Shown here: positions 37,687 to 45,353 of the stretch, piece after piece
How positions within the stretch are numbered: the first letter of the stretch is position 1
Layout of the letters: every line of letters starts with the position of its first letter
NCBI RefSeq assembly: GCF_001653515.1
Contig: NZ_LYOY01000001.1
Span: 992,001-1,056,000, forward strand
DNA: 64,000 bases
Direction of reading: 5' to 3'
Source of the DNA: Streptomyces sp. ERV7
Lineage (GTDB): Bacteria > Actinomycetota > Actinomycetes > Streptomycetales > Streptomycetaceae
Program-made: the position numbers and the translations under genes
The notes under the pieces: model-generated
What the model was told of the DNA's origin: nothing
Databases searched by the model: none
The model's input: only the letters and a program-made list of their open reading frames with translations

Positions 37687-38670
37687 ATGGAGCAGAGGCA
37701 CCTGGGCCGTACGGGCCTGCGCGTATCCCGGATCGGGCTCGGCACCCTCACCTGGGGCCGGGACACCGACGAGCACGACGCCGCCGATCTGTTGAAGGCG
37801 TTCTGGGAGGCCGGCGGCACGCTGGTCGACACGGCGGACGTGTACGGGGGCGGGGACGCCGAATACCTGCTCGGGCAGCTGGTGGAGCGGCTGGTGCCGC
37901 GCCGCGATCTGGTCATCTCCACCAAGGCGGGCAGCGTGCCCGACCCGGACCGGCGCTTCGACGCCTCGCGCGGCCATCTGCTCGCCGCGCTCGACGAGTC
38001 GCTGGAACGTCTCGGCACGGACTACGTGGACATCTGGCAGGTCCACGCGTTCGACACCCGGACCCCGCTCGACGAGACGCTCCAGGCCCTGGACATCGCG
38101 GTGAGCAGCGGGCGCGTGCGGTACGCGGGCGTGTCCAACTTCTGCGGCTGGCAGCTCGCCAAGGCCGCGACCTGGCAGTTGGGCGCGCCGGGCGTGCGCA
38201 CCCGCCTCGCCTGTACGCAGATGGAGTACTCGCTGCTCCAGCGCGGGGTGGAGCGGGAGGTGCTGCCGGCCGCGCTCGACCTGGGGATGGGGCTGCTGCC
38301 GTCCTCGCCGCTGGGGCGCGGGGTGCTGACGGGGAAGTACCGCAACGGCACCCCGGCGGACTCACGCGGGGCCTCGGAGGCGCTGGCGCCGTTCGTGGCG
38401 CCGTATCTGGACGAGGCGGCGAGCCGGATCGTGGACGCGGTGGCGATAGCCGCGGACGGCCTCGCGGTGACGCCGCTGCACGTCGCGCTCGCCTGGGTCC
38501 GGGACCGGCCCGGAGTGGCCGCGCCGATCGTCGGCGCGCGCAACGCGCAGCAGCTCACGGCGGCATTGTCAGTGGAGGCGCTTAGTCTTCCAGACGAGAT
38601 CTGCCGGGCGCTGGACGATGTGTCGGCGCCCGTGCACCGCTATCCCGACCAGGACTGGAGCACCTTGTGA
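37687..38670 (+). CDS. Aldo/keto reductase
   Basis: 327-aa NADPH-dependent TIM-barrel oxidoreductase. The N-terminus LGRTGLRVSRIGLGTLTWG, catalytic Asp and Tyr in DTADVYGGGDAEYLLGQ, catalytic Lys in LVISTKAGS and His in IWQVHAFD are all present. The cofactor segment is PIVGARNAQQLTAAL. This is a complete general AKR, unrelated in position to the truncated AKR at 46.3 kb. ATG at 37687 has no ribosome site and a TAATCT 8 nt upstream. Its stop overlaps the GTG of the next gene (GTGA), so the two are coupled. Substrate unknown. Confidence 0.9.
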   Translation: MEQRHLGRTGLRVSRIGLGTLTWGRDTDEHDAADLLKAFWEAGGTLVDTADVYGGGDAEYLLGQLVERLVPRRDLVISTKAGSVPDPDRRFDASRGHLLAALDESLERLGTDYVDIWQVHAFDTRTPLDETLQALDIAVSSGRVRYAGVSNFCGWQLAKAATWQLGAPGVRTRLACTQMEYSLLQRGVEREVLPAALDLGMGLLPSSPLGRGVLTGKYRNGTPADSRGASEALAPFVAPYLDEAASRIVDAVAIAADGLAVTPLHVALAWVRDRPGVAAPIVGARNAQQLTAALSVEALSLPDEICRALDDVSAPVHRYPDQDWSTL

Positions 38671-41150
38671 CCGCGCTTCCCCCGGGGCCGGCCCCCGGAA
38701 CCCCGGCCGCAGACGCCTTCGGCGCCGAGAACGGTGTGGCCGAGGTGGCTGAGGCATCCGTCGCGGCTTCCGGCGCCACGAACACGCCCGAGGGCGCGGG
38801 GGAGGTTGCGGAGGACTCGGCTCCGGCCGCCGGGGAGACGGACGCGGACAGCACCGCCGAGGACGACACCGCACCTGAGGCGGACGACACCTCGGCCGAG
38901 GAGGCCGCCGCCGGGGGCGATGGTGGCGCCGCCGGGGCCGGGACCGGGACCGGGGACGGCTCCGCCGGGGCCGAAGGCGATGCCGATGCGACCGGAGACG
39001 GTTCCGCCGGGGCCGAAGACGGGGTCGCCGGGACCGGGGACGGCTCCGCCGGGACAGAAGGCGATGCCGCCGGGGCCGGAGACGGCTCCGCCGAGAGTGG
39101 TGGGGGCGCCGCCGGGGACGGTGTTGGTGGTGTGTCCGAGGCGCAGGCCGAGCTTGCCGCTCAGCGGGAGTTGCGGGCGCGGATCGAGGCGCGCAAGGCC
39201 GAGAAGGAGGGGCCCGTCGCGGCCGGGGCCAAGCTCAGCGGCCAGGCCGCCGACCTGCTCGCGGCCGTCCGGGCGGTCGAGAGCGGCGAGAAGCCGGGGG
39301 CGTCGTTCTTCGACTCCGCCCCGGCCCCGCGCCGCCCCGCACCGGTGCCGTCCGACCCCGCGCCCGTACGGACACAGGTGCCGCGGCCCGCGCGCGTGGC
39401 CGCCGGGCCGGAAGCGCTGGCCGCGGTGCGGGCCGTGCTGAGCGGCGGCGGCGCGCCGGACTCGCTGGCCCCGCAGGTCACGGACGCCCTGGGCGAGCAG
39501 GCGGCCGACGTGCTGCGCGCCGACCCCTGGCAGCTGCTCGCCGTGCCCGGGGTCCGCCCCGAGCAGGCCGACGGTTTCGCCCGGGCGCTCCTCGGCGCCG
39601 AGTGCGGCCCGGACGACCCGCGCCGGGCGGCCGCGCTGGTCGCGTGGACCCTGGAGCGCGCCTCGGTCCAGGGCCACACCGCACTGCCGATCGCGGCGGT
39701 GAAGGCGGCGCTGGCCGAGCGGTCGCTGCCGGACCCGGACGAGGCCGTACGGCAGGCGATCACCGAGGGTGTGGTGCTGGTCTTCCAGGACGGCGAGGCC
39801 GCGCTGGACGACGAACCGGCCGACACCGGGGAAGCCGCCGAGGAGGACGGGGCGGAGGAGACCGCCCCCGTCGAGGTGCTGCTCGGCCTCGACCGGTACG
39901 CGCTTGCGGAGGAGAGCCTCGCCGACGGTCTGGCCCGGCTCGCCAACGCCCCGGTGAAGGACGACGGTCGCGACTGGGCGGGCGCCGCCGGTGCCGCCCC
40001 CTCGCCGTCGGCCGCCGAGCTGATCAGGGCGGTGGCGGGCAGCGGCCTGGTCACCCACTCCGGCGGCGAGGCGGCCCGCGCCGAGTCGGCGGCCGTGGTC
40101 ACCGCCGCGCACGGCCTCGGCCTGCGGGCGGCCGCGACCGCCCACACCCGGGACGGACGGCGCCGGCTCGCCGCGGCGGTGGGGGACGGGCGGGCGTTCA
40201 CCGTGGCCGCGCTGCTCTCCGGGACCGAGGGCCCGGGCCGCGACGAGGACGGGGCGCTCGCCCTGGACGTGCTGGTCGTGCAGGACGCCCCGCAGCTGGA
40301 CGTGGAGGGCGCGGCGATGCTCGTCGAGTCCCTGCCGGACGGCTGCCGTCTGGTGCTCGGCGGGGACCCGGAGCTGCTGGGTTCGGCGGGCGCGGGCCGG
40401 GTGTTCGCCGATGTGCTGGAGGCCCGGGCGGTGCCGCACGTGGCGTCGCGCACCCCGGACCCCGGCCCGATCGGCGAGCTGGTCTCGGGGATCGGCGCCG
40501 GTGAGCTCGGCCAGGTCGAGGCACCGGGCAAGGAGGTCGTGATCGTCCCGGTGCGGGACGCGGGCGAGGCGGTGCACCGCTGCGTCCAGCTGGTCGCCGA
40601 CTCGGTGCCGCGCGCGATCGGGGTGCCCACCGAGCAGACCCAGGTCATCACGGTCGGCCACGGCGGCTCGGCGGGTACGCGGGCACTCAACGCGGCCCTG
40701 AAGCAGCGGCTCAACCCGGGCCCCGGCCGGTTCGCGGGCTTCGACCCGGGCGACCGCGTGGCGTACGCGGAGGCGCCCGGGCGCACTTCGGTGGGTGTGG
40801 TCGGCTCGGCGGGCCCGGACGGGCTGCACCTCGACTGCGGCGGCGAGCCCCTCGTCGTACCGAAGGAGCGGGTGGAGTCGGCGCTGCGGCACGGCTGGGC
40901 CCTGACCGCCCACCAGGCGGCCGGAACGCGCTGGCCGGCGGTCGTGGTGGTGCTGCCCGGGGACGCGGCGCAGGGGCTCAGCCGGTCCTGGGTCTACACG
41001 GCGTTCGGCCGCGCCGAGCGCCATCTGTCCGTGGTCCACGGCGTGGACCAGGCGCTCCCGCACGCGGTGGCCGAGGTGCCCGCCCCGGCGCGTACGACGC
41101 GGCTCACGCCCCTTCTGCAGGCCCTGCTGCGGACGCCCGAGGCGGAGTAG
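38667..41150 (+). CDS. Degenerate RecD2-like protein (helix-hairpin-helix, inactive helicase core)
   Basis: 827 aa. Residues 1-150 are low complexity and acidic, with repeated GDGSAGAEGD-like units. A RecD2-type helix-hairpin-helix follows (LRADPWQLLAVPGVRPEQADGFARALL), then a winged-helix region (VQGHTALPIAAVKAALAERSL). Where RecD2 has its Walker A, residues about 455-475 read SGLVTHSGGEAARAESAAVV, lacking GKT. The Walker B equivalent near 531-548 is VLVVQDAPQLD instead of DE. The C-terminal helicase shape survives (ALTAHQAAGTRWPAVVVV; SWVYTAFGRAERHLSVV). It looks like a helicase relative that no longer binds ATP. GTG at 38667 overlaps the AKR stop. Confidence 0.8.
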   Translation: MTALPPGPAPGTPAADAFGAENGVAEVAEASVAASGATNTPEGAGEVAEDSAPAAGETDADSTAEDDTAPEADDTSAEEAAAGGDGGAAGAGTGTGDGSAGAEGDADATGDGSAGAEDGVAGTGDGSAGTEGDAAGAGDGSAESGGGAAGDGVGGVSEAQAELAAQRELRARIEARKAEKEGPVAAGAKLSGQAADLLAAVRAVESGEKPGASFFDSAPAPRRPAPVPSDPAPVRTQVPRPARVAAGPEALAAVRAVLSGGGAPDSLAPQVTDALGEQAADVLRADPWQLLAVPGVRPEQADGFARALLGAECGPDDPRRAAALVAWTLERASVQGHTALPIAAVKAALAERSLPDPDEAVRQAITEGVVLVFQDGEAALDDEPADTGEAAEEDGAEETAPVEVLLGLDRYALAEESLADGLARLANAPVKDDGRDWAGAAGAAPSPSAAELIRAVAGSGLVTHSGGEAARAESAAVVTAAHGLGLRAAATAHTRDGRRRLAAAVGDGRAFTVAALLSGTEGPGRDEDGALALDVLVVQDAPQLDVEGAAMLVESLPDGCRLVLGGDPELLGSAGAGRVFADVLEARAVPHVASRTPDPGPIGELVSGIGAGELGQVEAPGKEVVIVPVRDAGEAVHRCVQLVADSVPRAIGVPTEQTQVITVGHGGSAGTRALNAALKQRLNPGPGRFAGFDPGDRVAYAEAPGRTSVGVVGSAGPDGLHLDCGGEPLVVPKERVESALRHGWALTAHQAAGTRWPAVVVVLPGDAAQGLSRSWVYTAFGRAERHLSVVHGVDQALPHAVAEVPAPARTTRLTPLLQALLRTPEAE
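38920..39130 (+). repeat. Low-complexity repeat inside RecD2-like gene
   Basis: Imperfect repeats of about 40 nt built on GGGGACGGCTCCGCCGGG encode Gly/Asp/Ala/Glu-rich units around residues 88-155. Copy number is likely to vary between strains. Confidence 0.75.
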
Positions 41151-41174
41151 CCCCGGGCCCGCCGCAGGCCGACA

Positions 41175-41217
41175 CACGACAGCCTCCGTGCCCGGAGGGG
41201 CCACGGAGGCTGTCGTG
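41175..41217 (+). terminator. Terminator after RecD2-like gene
   Basis: CACGACAGCCTCCGTG pairs perfectly with CACGGAGGCTGTCGTG across an 11-nt loop, 24 bases past the stop. Confidence 0.8.
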
Positions 41218-41291
41218 CGAGGCGCCGGGCGCCGAAGGCGGCGAGGCACCCAAGAGGTCAGGACGCCGAAGGCGTCAGAGCGCCCGAGGGG

Positions 41292-41957
41292 TCACGGCGT
41301 CCCCGAGAGGTCGTCCTCGTCCTCCAGCTCGTCCTCGTCGAAGACCGCGCTGACGTCGAACCTGCACACCACCCGCTGCGGATCCGCGTGGTCGAAGGGC
41401 GTACTGAGCCACTCCCCCGGCTCCGGCAGCTCGTCCGCCGCCGACACCCACAGCGTGGAGTCGCCCTCCTCCAGGCCGAACTCCTTGTGCCGGGAGGCGA
41501 TCTCGTCCGGTTCGTACTCCCCGAAGAGCACGCCGAGCGCCGCGTGCACGCTCTTGCCGACCACGGCGGCGGCCCGGTCGTCCTCGGCCGAGTCCTCGGC
41601 CTCCGGGTCCAGGTCCGCGATCCGCTGGGCCTGGGCGAGCAGCCGCTGGGGCTCCACCACCGCGTAGTCGCGGCGGATCAGGACGCTCAGCGCGTTCGGC
41701 TCCTCCGGGCCCGTGTAGGGCGGCAGGGAGTCGTCGGCGCCCGGGATCTCGAAGGGGGTGACCTCGTCGTACCGGTCATAGAGCCGCTCGTCGTACGCCT
41801 CGGCAGCGGCCGCCAGGGCGTTGAACGCGTCGTACACGGCCGGATCGTCGTCCCCGGTGCGGCGTTCCACCGCCTCCAGGTGGCGGTCCAGCGCGGCTTT
41901 GACCGCGTCGGCGGCGGCACGTACCTCGGCAGCGGAGGGCTGCGCAGCATCAGACAT
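41292..41957 (-). CDS. Conserved actinobacterial protein, unknown function
   Basis: 221-aa acidic soluble protein. The N-terminal half is helical (AADAVKAALDRHLEAVERRTG, AFNALAAAAEAYDERLYDRYDEVTPFEIP); the C-terminal half contains GEYEPDEIASRHKEFGLEEGDSTLWV and ends EDELEDEDDLSG. No catalytic motif, signal peptide or cysteine cluster is evident. ATG at 41957 lies 7 nt after TAGCGT, with no ribosome site, so it is probably leaderless. It diverges from the small DUF5703 gene, sharing only 47 bp. I recall homologs across Streptomyces but no role. Confidence 0.75.
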   Translation of the reverse strand: MSDAAQPSAAEVRAAADAVKAALDRHLEAVERRTGDDDPAVYDAFNALAAAAEAYDERLYDRYDEVTPFEIPGADDSLPPYTGPEEPNALSVLIRRDYAVVEPQRLLAQAQRIADLDPEAEDSAEDDRAAAVVGKSVHAALGVLFGEYEPDEIASRHKEFGLEEGDSTLWVSAADELPEPGEWLSTPFDHADPQRVVCRFDVSAVFDEDELEDEDDLSGTP

Positions 41958-42004
41958 AGTGCAGACGCTATCCGTACCGGGGCTCTGCCCGCACAATAGA
42001 TGCG
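41958..42004. promoter_or_regulatory. 47-bp divergent promoter region
   Basis: On the minus strand TAGCGT (41965-41970) stands 7 nt before ATG 41957. On the plus strand a CAATAGAT box lies just before ATG 42005. Neither gene has a ribosome site, so both may start as leaderless mRNAs from this short gap. Confidence 0.45.
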
Positions 42005-42193
42005 ATGCCGGAATACGAATTTGTCGACGTGTACGTACCTCGCGGGGTGACTCGCAAGGAGGCCACACGTCTGCTGACCGACCACGCCGAGTACGGACAC
42101 TGGGAGTTGGAGCGACTGAGTCTGCTGCGTGACGGCAGCCGCAGGGTGCGGCTGCGCAGGCGGATCATCCGCCAGCTGCGCGCCACATGGTGA
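42005..42193 (+). CDS. DUF5703 small protein
   Basis: 62-aa basic protein: YEFVDVYVPRGVTRKEATRLLTDHAEYGHWELERL then an Arg-rich end RRVRLRRRIIRQL. The sequence matches the small DUF5703 family of actinobacteria; function unknown, and the basic tail could contact nucleic acid or membrane. It is divergent from the acidic 221-aa protein gene and ends 16 bases before a perfect terminator. Confidence 0.8.
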   Translation: MPEYEFVDVYVPRGVTRKEATRLLTDHAEYGHWELERLSLLRDGSRRVRLRRRIIRQLRATW

Positions 42194-42209
42194 CGGACAG
42201 AGCGGTACA

Positions 42210-42247
42210 AACGGATCGGGCCCCGCGACTGCGGGGCCCGATCCGTT
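42210..42247. terminator. Perfect bidirectional terminator
   Basis: A 17-bp perfect stem (42210-42226 with 42231-42247) and a GACT tetraloop between the convergent DUF5703 and long-chaplin genes. Confidence 0.85.
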
Positions 42248-42281
42248 CTGTCTGGTTCCTGCCGCCGGGGGGCGGCTCCGC

Positions 42282-43109
42282 TCACGCGCCGGAGCGGGCC
42301 CGGCGGTAGAGCGTGGTTCCGGCGAGCAGCAGGCCCGCGCCGGCCGGGAGGGCGATGCCCACCGCGCTCGACCCGGTGTGCGCCAGCGCGCCGGCGGCCT
42401 GGGGGGCCGTCACGGTCTGGGTGCCCGGGGTGTTCGGACCGGCCGGGGTGCCGGGGGTGCCCGGGGTGTGCGGGTGCTGGCCCGGCTTGGTCCCGTGGAT
42501 CGGCTTGACCGCGTCCCCGGGCTTGCCCGGGTGGTGCGGCGTGCCGGGGTGGTGGGGCTTGCCCGGGTGCTCGGTCCCGCAGTGCTCACCGGGCTTGCCG
42601 GGGTGACCCGGCTTTCCCGGGTGGCCCGGGTGCCCCGGCTTCCCCGGGTGACCGGGGTGGTGCGGGGGCTGGTGCCGGGCGTCGCCGGACACATTGGCGC
42701 AGTCGTTGCCGAACACCGGGTTGAGGGCCCCGATCACGGTGACGCCGTTGCCGCAGGCGTTGACCGGGACGTCGATGGGCGCCTGGACGCTGTTGCCGGA
42801 GCCGACGCCGGGCGAGTCGCTCGCGTGGCCGTGGGCCGTGGCACCGCCGCCGCCGTGGTGCGAACCGCCCTTGTTGGCGCAGGTGTTGCCCATCGCCGGG
42901 TTGAGCAGCCCGATGACGTTGACGGTGTTGCCGCACGCGTTGACCGGCACGTGCACCGGCGCCTGGACCGCGTTGCCGGACAGGACGCCCGGGGAGTCGG
43001 TCGCGGCGCCGTGCGCCTTGGAGTCGGCGTGTGCGTAGCCGCTGCCCATGGCGATCACGCCGGTGGCGGCGGCCATGGTGATCAGGCCTTTTCTGGTGAC
43101 CTGTCGCAT
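42282..43109 (-). CDS. chpC: Long chaplin with sortase anchor (ChpC type)
   Basis: 275-aa cell-wall-anchored surfactant protein for aerial hyphae. A signal peptide ends near SGYAHA. Two chaplin domains follow (about residues 38-80 and 95-140), each with GN...PVNACGN and NP..GN.C.N and one cysteine pair. A Pro/Gly/His-rich spacer holds seven consecutive G-X-P triplets, collagen-like, and a fifth cysteine (GEHCGTEH). LAHTG at residues 242-246, a hydrophobic span and an RRAR tail form a class E sortase signal. ATG at 43109. It lies just downstream of chpH on the same strand, the arrangement of chpC-chpH in S. coelicolor. Confidence 0.93.
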   Translation of the reverse strand: MRQVTRKGLITMAAATGVIAMGSGYAHADSKAHGAATDSPGVLSGNAVQAPVHVPVNACGNTVNVIGLLNPAMGNTCANKGGSHHGGGGATAHGHASDSPGVGSGNSVQAPIDVPVNACGNGVTVIGALNPVFGNDCANVSGDARHQPPHHPGHPGKPGHPGHPGKPGHPGKPGEHCGTEHPGKPHHPGTPHHPGKPGDAVKPIHGTKPGQHPHTPGTPGTPAGPNTPGTQTVTAPQAAGALAHTGSSAVGIALPAGAGLLLAGTTLYRRARSGA

Positions 43110-43175
43110 AGGTTGTTCCCTGCCTTCTACCTACCGGATGCTCCCGGACACCGTTGCGCCCGGGAGTGGGTGCCT

Positions 43176-43214
43176 GGCGGCCCCGGAGTACATGGCGCGC
43201 ACTCCGGGGCCGCC
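43176..43214 (-). terminator. Terminator after chpH
   Basis: GGCGGCCCCGGAGT pairs perfectly with ACTCCGGGGCCGCC across 11 nt, starting 33 bases past the chpH stop. It separates chpH from chpC, so chpC should have its own promoter in 43110-43175. Confidence 0.75.
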
Positions 43215-43246
43215 GGGCTCAGACCCTCACGGGTTCAGGCTCGACG

Positions 43247-43480
43247 TCACTTGTTGACGCAGGTGTTGCCGAAGGCGGGGTTCAGCAGCCCGATCACCGA
43301 GATCGTGTTGCCACAGACGTTCACCGGGACGTGGACGGGCACCTGGATGACGTTGCCCGAGGCGACACCGGGGGAGCCCACAGCGGCACCCTGCGCACCC
43401 GCGTCGGCGACGGCGAGGCCCGCACCCGCGAGAACCAGACCACCAGTGACAGCCGCAGCAGCGACGACCTTCTTGATCAT
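43247..43480 (-). CDS. chpH: Short chaplin (ChpH type)
   Basis: 77-aa secreted amyloid-forming surfactant. Signal peptide MIKKVVAAAAVTGGLVLAGA through AVA, then one chaplin domain: GSPGVASGNVIQVPVHVPVN, CGNTISVIGLLNPAFGNTCVNK with its cysteine pair. It assembles into the rodlet layer that lets hyphae leave the water surface. ATG at 43480 follows AAGGAGG. A long AT-richer upstream region suggests developmental control. Confidence 0.95.
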   Translation of the reverse strand: MIKKVVAAAAVTGGLVLAGAGLAVADAGAQGAAVGSPGVASGNVIQVPVHVPVNVCGNTISVIGLLNPAFGNTCVNK

Positions 43481-43640
43481 TACTTCCTCCTTGTTGGCAA
43501 AGGTGCGATCCCAGCCGCGGACCGCACACCCTGTAACGAGGGGGAAGTTATGGGGCTACGAGCTTATGAACGCATTCACTCTTTTCAGTCAACTACGCAC
43601 GCCTGGGCGATTGTTGGTTTGTCGTTTCAGCAAAGTGGCC
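43481..43640 (-). promoter_or_regulatory. chpH upstream region
   Basis: An unusually AT-rich 5' region for this chromosome. On the minus strand CGTAGT...CGTTCA resembles a BldN-type sigma promoter but with a 19-nt gap, and TTGACT (43587-43592) is an alternative -35. A long leader of roughly 80 nt or more is implied. Motif-level evidence only. Confidence 0.35.
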
Positions 43641-43652
43641 GTCACGAGGCCA

Positions 43653-43678
43653 GGGGTGCCGGGTTCGCCCGGCACCCC
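43653..43678 (-). terminator. UUCG-capped terminator after M20 peptidase
   Basis: An 11-bp perfect stem (43653-43663 with 43668-43678) closed by TTCG, 14 bases past the peptidase stop. Confidence 0.7.
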
Positions 43679-43692
43679 CGCACCTCCCCAGG

Positions 43693-45018
43693 TCAGGAGG
43701 CGTCGATGAACCGGTCGAGGACCCGTACGCCGAACTTCAGACCGTCCAGCGGCACCCGCTCGTCCACACCGTGGAACATCCCGGCGAAGTCCAGCTCCGG
43801 CGGCAGCTTCAGCGGCGCGAAGCCGAAGCAGCGGATCCCGAGGTCCGCGAAGGACTTGGCGTCGGTGCCGGCCGAGAGCATGTACGGCACGGCCCGCGCG
43901 ATCGGGTCCTCGGCCACCAGGGCCGTCTGCATGGCGTCGACGAGCGCCCCGTCGAAGGTGGTCTCCAGCGCCTTGTCGGCGTGCACGTCCTCGCGCCGGA
44001 CCCGGGGCCCCAGGATCCGGTCGAGGTCCGCGAGGAACTCCTCCTCGTACCCCGGCAGGAAACGGCCGTCGACGTGCGCGGTCGCCTGCCCCGGGATCAC
44101 GTTGACCTTGTAGCCGGCGCCCAGCTGGGTCGGGTTGGCGGTGTTCTGGAGCGAGGCGCCGATGAGCTTGGCGATGCCGCCGAGCTTGGCCAGCGTCTCG
44201 TCCATGTTCTCCGGGTCGAGCTCGGTGCCGAGCGCGTCACCCAGCTCGTCGAGGAAGTGCCGCAGCGTCTTGGTGACGCGCACCGGGAACTTGTGCCGCC
44301 CGAGCCGCCCGACCGCCTCGGAGAGCTCGGTGATGGCGTTGTCCTTGTGGATCATCGAACCGTGCCCGGCGCTGCCGTCCACGGTCAGCTTCATCCAGTG
44401 CATGCCCTTCTGGGCGGTCTCCACCAGGTAGAGCCGCAGGTTCTCGTTGACGGTGAACGAGAATCCGCCGACCTCGCTGATCGCCTCCGTCACCCCCTCG
44501 AAGAGGTCGGGGTGCTTGTCGACGAGGTAGCGGGCCCCGTAGGTGCCGCCCGCCTCCTCGTCGGCGAGGAAGGCGAGCACGATGTCGCGCGGGGGCTTGC
44601 GGCCGCTGCGCAGCCGGTCCCGTACGACCGCGAGGGTCATCGCGTCCATGTCCTTCATGTCGACCGCGCCGCGCCCCCAGACGCAGCCGTCGGCGATCTC
44701 GCCCGAGAACGGGTGGTGCGTCCAGTCGTCGGCGTTGGCCGGGACGACGTCGGTGTGGCCGTGGATGAGCAGCGCGGGCCGCGAGGGGTCCTCGCCCTGG
44801 ATCCGGGCCACTGTGGAGGCCCGCCCGGTGTGCGATTCGAAGATCTTCGGTTCGAGCCCCACCTCCGCGAGCTTCTCGGCCACGTACTCGGCCGCCGCCC
44901 GCTCGCCCGGACCGGAGTGGTCCCCGTAGTTGCTGGTGTCGATCCTGATCAGATCGCGACAGAGGTCGACGACCTCGTCCTCGCCGGTCACGCCCCGTGC
45001 CGCCTTCGAGTCGCTCAC
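43693..45018 (-). CDS. M20-family metallopeptidase
   Basis: 441-aa cytosolic zinc exopeptidase or amidohydrolase. Metal ligands and active site are in LLIHGHTDVVPA (HTD), WGRGAVDMKD, LAFLADEEAGG (catalytic Glu followed by ligand Glu) and the C-terminal FHGVDERV. The dimerisation domain carries SAGHGSMIHKDNAI and the LGAGYKVNVIPGQATAHVDGRFLPG strand. GTG at 45018 follows GGGAGGAAG. The ArgE/DapE/carboxypeptidase-like subgroup is clear, the substrate is not. It is divergent from the tRNA-Leu gene. Confidence 0.92.
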   Translation of the reverse strand: MSDSKAARGVTGEDEVVDLCRDLIRIDTSNYGDHSGPGERAAAEYVAEKLAEVGLEPKIFESHTGRASTVARIQGEDPSRPALLIHGHTDVVPANADDWTHHPFSGEIADGCVWGRGAVDMKDMDAMTLAVVRDRLRSGRKPPRDIVLAFLADEEAGGTYGARYLVDKHPDLFEGVTEAISEVGGFSFTVNENLRLYLVETAQKGMHWMKLTVDGSAGHGSMIHKDNAITELSEAVGRLGRHKFPVRVTKTLRHFLDELGDALGTELDPENMDETLAKLGGIAKLIGASLQNTANPTQLGAGYKVNVIPGQATAHVDGRFLPGYEEEFLADLDRILGPRVRREDVHADKALETTFDGALVDAMQTALVAEDPIARAVPYMLSAGTDAKSFADLGIRCFGFAPLKLPPELDFAGMFHGVDERVPLDGLKFGVRVLDRFIDAS

Positions 45019-45209
45019 GCTGCTTCCTCCCGCTGCCGCTGCCGCTTCGTTGGGTCCACCTCATCCTCCCCCGCGCCCCCCGCGCGCCCAAGGGCGGCTT
45101 CCCGTCGACATACGACGTTCACGCAGGCCACGGGGGTGATCGAGCACCCCCAGATGTTTGCTATTGTTTTCCACGTCGGAACGGGCACGGCCCGCGAGAC
45201 AGACACCTT

Positions 45210-45297
45210 GTCCGGGTGGCGGAATGGCAGACGCGCTAGCTTGAGGTGCTAGTGCCCTTTATCGGGCGTGGGGGTTCAAGTCCCCCCTCGGACACCA
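45210..45297 (+). tRNA. tRNA-Leu (GAG)
   Basis: The acceptor stem GTCCGGG pairs with CTCGGAC, then A and an encoded CCA. The anticodon loop TTGAGGT sits on the stem CTAGC/GCTAG, giving anticodon GAG (reads CUC and CUU). A long variable arm and T-arm GGGGGTTCAAGTCCCCC mark a class II Leu tRNA. 88 nt including CCA. Confidence 0.96.
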
Positions 45298-45301
45298 CTT
45301 G

Positions 45302-45335
45302 AAAACCCCAGCTGAGCTGGGGTTTTCTTGTTTTG
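45302..45335 (+). terminator. Terminator of tRNA-Leu
   Basis: GAAAACCCCAGC pairs with GCTGGGGTTTTC around TGA, followed by TTGTTTT, directly after the tRNA. Confidence 0.9.
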
Positions 45336-45353
45336 TGAAACGTAGGTCGTGCG

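Noticed and set aside
37687..38670. Missing L-fucose dehydrogenase
   Set aside because: It is a complete AKR but lies in an unrelated operon with a RecD2-like gene and resembles general AKRs.
38640..41249. 869-codon minus-strand frame opposite the RecD2-like gene
   Set aside because: No start signal or domain and an Arg/Gly-rich shadow composition; the plus strand holds recognisable domains.
43481..43640. Confident BldN promoter of chpH
   Set aside because: The half-sites are imperfect and spaced 19 nt, so it is left as a low-confidence regulatory region.
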